Shown: piece by piece, positions 41,438 through 44,289 of the stretch | How the letters are laid out: the number at the start of each line of letters is the position of its first letter | Numbering within the stretch: the first letter of the stretch is position 1 | Origin: Phyllobacteriaceae bacterium UBA1940 | GTDB taxonomy: Bacteria > Pseudomonadota > Alphaproteobacteria > Rhizobiales > Rhizobiaceae | Direction of reading: 5' to 3' | Assembly: GCA_002336975.1 (NCBI GenBank) | Contig: DDFA01000053.1 | Span: 602 to 44,890, forward strand | DNA: 44,289 nucleotides | Translations under genes and position numbers: made by a program | Notes under the pieces: generated by a model | The model's database searches: none | What the model was told of the DNA's origin: nothing | What the model saw: the letters and a program-made list of their open reading frames with translations, nothing else

Positions 41438-44134
41438 CCCGATCGGGTGGGTTTCGGGCCGGTTGACGTTGCGCACCGCCATGACGGCCGCCGTTCGGGT
41501 GCGCACGTTCAGCTTGGCGTAGATGTTGCGCAGGTGAAATTTGACGGTGTTGTCGCTGAGCGCCAGCCGGCGGCCGATTTCCTTGTTGCCGAGACCAGTG
41601 CCCAGAAGCTCGACGACCCGCTGCTCTTGCACGGTCAGCTGGTCGGGGCGGCGGCCGGCGGCCGGCGCAGCTGCCGCGTCCTCCTCGCCATAGCTGCCCA
41701 GCACCGCAAATAGCCGCCGACGGATCAGCGGCGGCAGGCCGGCGGAGGTCGCGAGCGCCCGCAATGCGCCGCAAAAACCGTCGCCCTCGACCCGCACCAG
41801 CGCCGGACAATCGCCCACCGGCGCCGTCAGCGTCAGGTCCGACAGACGGATCGCCGCGCGGGTGCGATCCCCCTGGACCAGCGCCAGCTTGATCTCCATC
41901 AGCGCCAGCTCGATCGAGCGCATCGCATGCGGCCGCTGCGACTGGCGGATGCGCAGCTGATCGAACGCGGCCCGCGCCCGGTCGACTTCGCCGAGCCCCA
42001 GATAGATCCGCGTCCACAGCAGCGCCGGGGTGGTTCCGCGCAGATGGGTTGCAAGATTGTTGGGCCGGTCGGCCTCGATCGTCTGGACCCCGAAACCGTT
42101 GTCGGCGGCGTAGCGCATGGCGGCGTCGACATCGCCGGTCGCCAGCAGCAGCCCCGCCCGCTCGCCGTCGATCAGCCGCGTCAGCCGTTCAAAACCGCGC
42201 CGCCGCGCCGTGGCGCGCGCCCGGTCAATGGCGACATGGGCGGCGTCGATATCCCCGGTCAGCCTGTGCACGCGCTGCTGCGTGGTGAAGCCCGACGCCA
42301 GCAGGTCGAACCAGGTGTCGTGCCGCTCCAGATGCGGCAGCGCCCAGCTCAGCATCTCGGCGGCGGCGTCGAGCTCGCAACGCACCGACAGCAGTTCCGC
42401 CTTCAGCACCTGGCCGACGGCGTCGAGATCGCTACCCGTGCCGATATTGGCCTGCGCCTCCTCGATCAGGCGGTCATAGGCTTCCGCCGCAGCGACATGA
42501 TCGCCGCTGAAAAAGGCGGCCTGGCCGGTATGCGCGTAGAGATGCATGGCGCCGAAATCGGCGCCGCCGGTGCGAAACGCATGGATCGCCAGCCGTCCGT
42601 AGTGGATGGCGCGGTCGAGGTCGCTGCGGGTCAGGAAATTGTAGGCGAGCATGTTGAGCGTCAGCGCCCGCGTGACGATCTCCATGTCGTCGGTCGCCAG
42701 AACATCGTGCTCGAGCGCGGTCAGATCGGCCGCCCCCACCCAGCGGTCGAGATAGAGCGCCACCAGCACCCGCACGACGCGCAGATCGCTTCCGAATTTG
42801 TCGTTGGCCTCGCTCTCGATCCTGTGTTCGGCGATCGACAGGTAATGGTCGGCGAGATCGAGTTGCGCCGCCTTCGCCGTCGCCACGGCCAGCCCAAGCG
42901 TCGTCAGCGGATAGTGCGACAGGTCGATCTCGGCGGCGCGTTCCAGGATGGCGTGGAACATCGAGGCCCGGCCGCGCCGGGTCGAGTAGACCCGCCGCCA
43001 ACCGCCGGCGCGCTCGACGATCTGCGCCGCCAGGTCGGCGTCGTTGCACAGAAGTGCGTGCCGCATGGCCGTCTCGCATTCGCCGCTCGCATCGAGCCAC
43101 AGCGCCGAGCGGCGCAGCAACGCGTCGCAGTCGACATTGCGCCGCTTCGCCTCGTCCATCAGAAACGCGTTGAACACCGGGTGATAACGGAGCCAGCCGC
43201 CAGGTCCCGACAGCACCGAGATCGGCAGCGCCTGGCCCGACAGCCGCCCGAACTCGTCCGCCATGCCGTCATCGCCGAAAACCGCCGACACCAGCGCCTG
43301 CGAGATCGCCGGAAAACACGCGGTGCGCACCAGAAACTGCTGCGTCGCCAATGGCAGGTTGACGAAAACCTGCTCCGACAGATAGCTGCCCATGTCGGCG
43401 CCGCCGCCGTCGAAGGAGGCAAGGATTGCCGAGCCGTCGCCGCTGTCGTCAACCAGCAGGCTGACCATCTGCAGCGCCACCGCCCAGCCTTCGGTGCGGC
43501 GGTTAAGGTCGCCGATCTGCTCGGACGACAGCGCCGTCGCGCCGCCCTGGAAGAATTCGCGCGCCTCGTCGTCGGAAAAGCCGAGATCGGCGACGCTGAT
43601 CTGTTTCAGTTCGCCGCCCGCCCTGAGCGCCGACACCGGAAACCGCGGCGGGCACCGCGACATCAGCACAAACTTGACATGTTCGAGGCTGCGGTCGGCC
43701 AGCAGCTTGGCCAGCACCGTCTCGGTCGCGTCGGTCTGCGCCGCGTGATAGTCATCGAGAAACAGCACGATCGGCCCGGTCACGCCGCGCAGCCGCGTGC
43801 CCAGCACGGCCAACAGCGACGACGCCGACATCGAACCGCTGTCGAAGCCGGACGGATCGTCGCCGGTCAGCGACGCCAGCGCCTCGAGCATGGCGAGGAT
43901 GAACTGGCTTTGCTCGCCATGTTCGGCGTCGAGCGCGATCCACGCCGGCGGATAGCCCCTGGCGCCCAGCGCCTCGAACCACTGCGCCCCCAGCGACGTC
44001 TTGCCATAGCCGGCGGGCGCCGTGACCACGGTCAGGCGGCGTGGCTCGTCCTTGCTCAACGCCTGCAGCAGCGCGCGTCGCAGGATCAACTGCCGACCGC
44101 TGGAGGGAGGCTCAAATCGCATCAGGCTGCCCAT
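41435..44134 (-). CDS. MalT-like LuxR-family ATP-dependent regulator (LAL type)
   Basis: An 899-aa STAND-type activator. Walker A is APAGYGKTS (residues 39-47) and Walker B IVLFLDDYH near residue 122; a long helical TPR-like sensor region follows. A C-terminal LuxR HTH (LTVQEQRVVELLGTGLGNKEIGRRLALSDNTVKFHLRNIYAKL) lies near residues 832-875. Size and order match MalT and LAL regulators, which bind DNA after inducer and ATP cause oligomerisation. Start choice between ATG 44134 and ATG 44122 is open, as neither has a strong ribosome site. It lies directly upstream of hyuBA-potADBC on the same strand and is its probable activator. Confidence 0.93.
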   Translation of the reverse strand: MGSLMRFEPPSSGRQLILRRALLQALSKDEPRRLTVVTAPAGYGKTSLGAQWFEALGARGYPPAWIALDAEHGEQSQFILAMLEALASLTGDDPSGFDSGSMSASSLLAVLGTRLRGVTGPIVLFLDDYHAAQTDATETVLAKLLADRSLEHVKFVLMSRCPPRFPVSALRAGGELKQISVADLGFSDDEAREFFQGGATALSSEQIGDLNRRTEGWAVALQMVSLLVDDSGDGSAILASFDGGGADMGSYLSEQVFVNLPLATQQFLVRTACFPAISQALVSAVFGDDGMADEFGRLSGQALPISVLSGPGGWLRYHPVFNAFLMDEAKRRNVDCDALLRRSALWLDASGECETAMRHALLCNDADLAAQIVERAGGWRRVYSTRRGRASMFHAILERAAEIDLSHYPLTTLGLAVATAKAAQLDLADHYLSIAEHRIESEANDKFGSDLRVVRVLVALYLDRWVGAADLTALEHDVLATDDMEIVTRALTLNMLAYNFLTRSDLDRAIHYGRLAIHAFRTGGADFGAMHLYAHTGQAAFFSGDHVAAAEAYDRLIEEAQANIGTGSDLDAVGQVLKAELLSVRCELDAAAEMLSWALPHLERHDTWFDLLASGFTTQQRVHRLTGDIDAAHVAIDRARATARRRGFERLTRLIDGERAGLLLATGDVDAAMRYAADNGFGVQTIEADRPNNLATHLRGTTPALLWTRIYLGLGEVDRARAAFDQLRIRQSQRPHAMRSIELALMEIKLALVQGDRTRAAIRLSDLTLTAPVGDCPALVRVEGDGFCGALRALATSAGLPPLIRRRLFAVLGSYGEEDAAAAPAAGRRPDQLTVQEQRVVELLGTGLGNKEIGRRLALSDNTVKFHLRNIYAKLNVRTRTAAVMAVRNVNRPETHPIG

Positions 44135-44175
44135 CGGCCGATCTTGGAAGGCCGGAAGCCCAAATGCAAGGAGAG

Positions 44176-44197
44176 GTCGCCGCCCTTTCGCGGCGAC
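44176..44197. terminator. Hairpin downstream of the right-edge partial gene
   Basis: GTCGCCGC (44176-44183) pairs with GCGGCGAC (44190-44197) over a 6-nt loop. It is just past the stop of the partial minus-strand frame at the right edge and before the luxR-type start. There is no T-run; CTCTCCTT follows on the minus strand. It is probably a weak terminator. Confidence 0.4.
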
Positions 44198-44202
44198 GCG
44201 CT

Positions 44203-44289
44203 TCAGGCGTCGCGCCGTTGCCCGGCGCTGCCCGCCTGTCGCGCCGAGATCGCGCCGACGATCTCGGCGGCGGCGAGCGCGGCGATCAC
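44203..44289 (-). CDS. Partial unidentified C-terminus at right edge
   Basis: An open minus-strand frame enters from the right edge and ends at TGA (44205-44203). It gives 28 residues: an Ala-rich helix (IAALAAAEIVGAISARQAG) and a polar end. Codon use is like its neighbours and a hairpin follows the stop, which supports a real gene, but the fragment is too short to identify. Confidence 0.4.
   Translation of the reverse strand: MIAALAAAEIVGAISARQAGSAGQRRDA

Noticed and set aside
1..44289. tRNA, rRNA, CRISPR arrays, insertion sequences and attachment sites
   Set aside because: No cloverleaf, regularly spaced repeats, transposase or integrase motifs, or flanking direct repeats were recognised by eye.

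Overview
The window is high-GC, densely packed DNA with long operons joined by ATGA or TGATG stop/start overlaps. Its content points to a Hyphomicrobiales alphaproteobacterium, most likely near Mesorhizobium or another Phyllobacteriaceae. The evidence is several solute importers with private regulators, a PuuD-type membrane urate oxidase, a COG0523 GTPase beside a WD40 protein, and intergenic palindromic repeats of the rhizobial style. The assignment rests on gene content, not a database search. No rRNA, tRNA, CRISPR array, transposase or phage gene was seen.

Layout: (1) 2-547, end of a D-2-hydroxyacid dehydrogenase. (2) 561-6204, minus strand, a complete sugar-type ABC importer: binding protein, two permeases, a 70-aa membrane protein and two different ATPases. 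(3) 6458-12105, an uncharacterised catabolic block: TetR, Tm-1-like UPF0261 protein, PEP-hydrolase-like TIM barrel, cupin, M24 metallohydrolase and LacI. Four TGGT-N3-ACCA palindromes link the intergenic spaces of regions 2 and 3. (4) 12163-18763: DMT exporter with MarR, COG0523 GTPase, WD40 protein, and a class III aminotransferase overlapping a glutamine synthetase-like ligase. (5) 18765-19130, a 366-bp element with long terminal inverted repeats.

(6) 19124-25419, purine and glyoxylate metabolism: glycerate 2-kinase, hydroxypyruvate isomerase, UPF0303 protein, guanine deaminase, urate oxidase PuuD and a divergent LysR. A 24-aa membrane microprotein follows. (7) 25943-33580, plus strand: TRAP importer (Q-M-P), FCD-type GntR regulator, enolase-superfamily dehydratase, FAH-family dehydratase and aldehyde dehydrogenase. 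The simplest reading is uptake of a sugar acid and conversion through a 2-keto-3-deoxy acid and 2-oxoglutarate semialdehyde to 2-oxoglutarate, a Weimberg-like route. The TRAP promoter and the gntR promoter share the same two sequence boxes at nearly the same spacing, which strongly suggests one regulator controls both.

(8) 33597-44134, minus strand: MalT-like LuxR regulator, hydantoinase/oxoprolinase subunits B and A, and a PotABCD-type ABC importer, probably uptake and ATP-dependent opening of a cyclic amide. A last partial reading frame runs off the right edge. Strong hairpins follow both ABC binding-protein genes and probably set high binding-protein expression relative to the membrane subunits.
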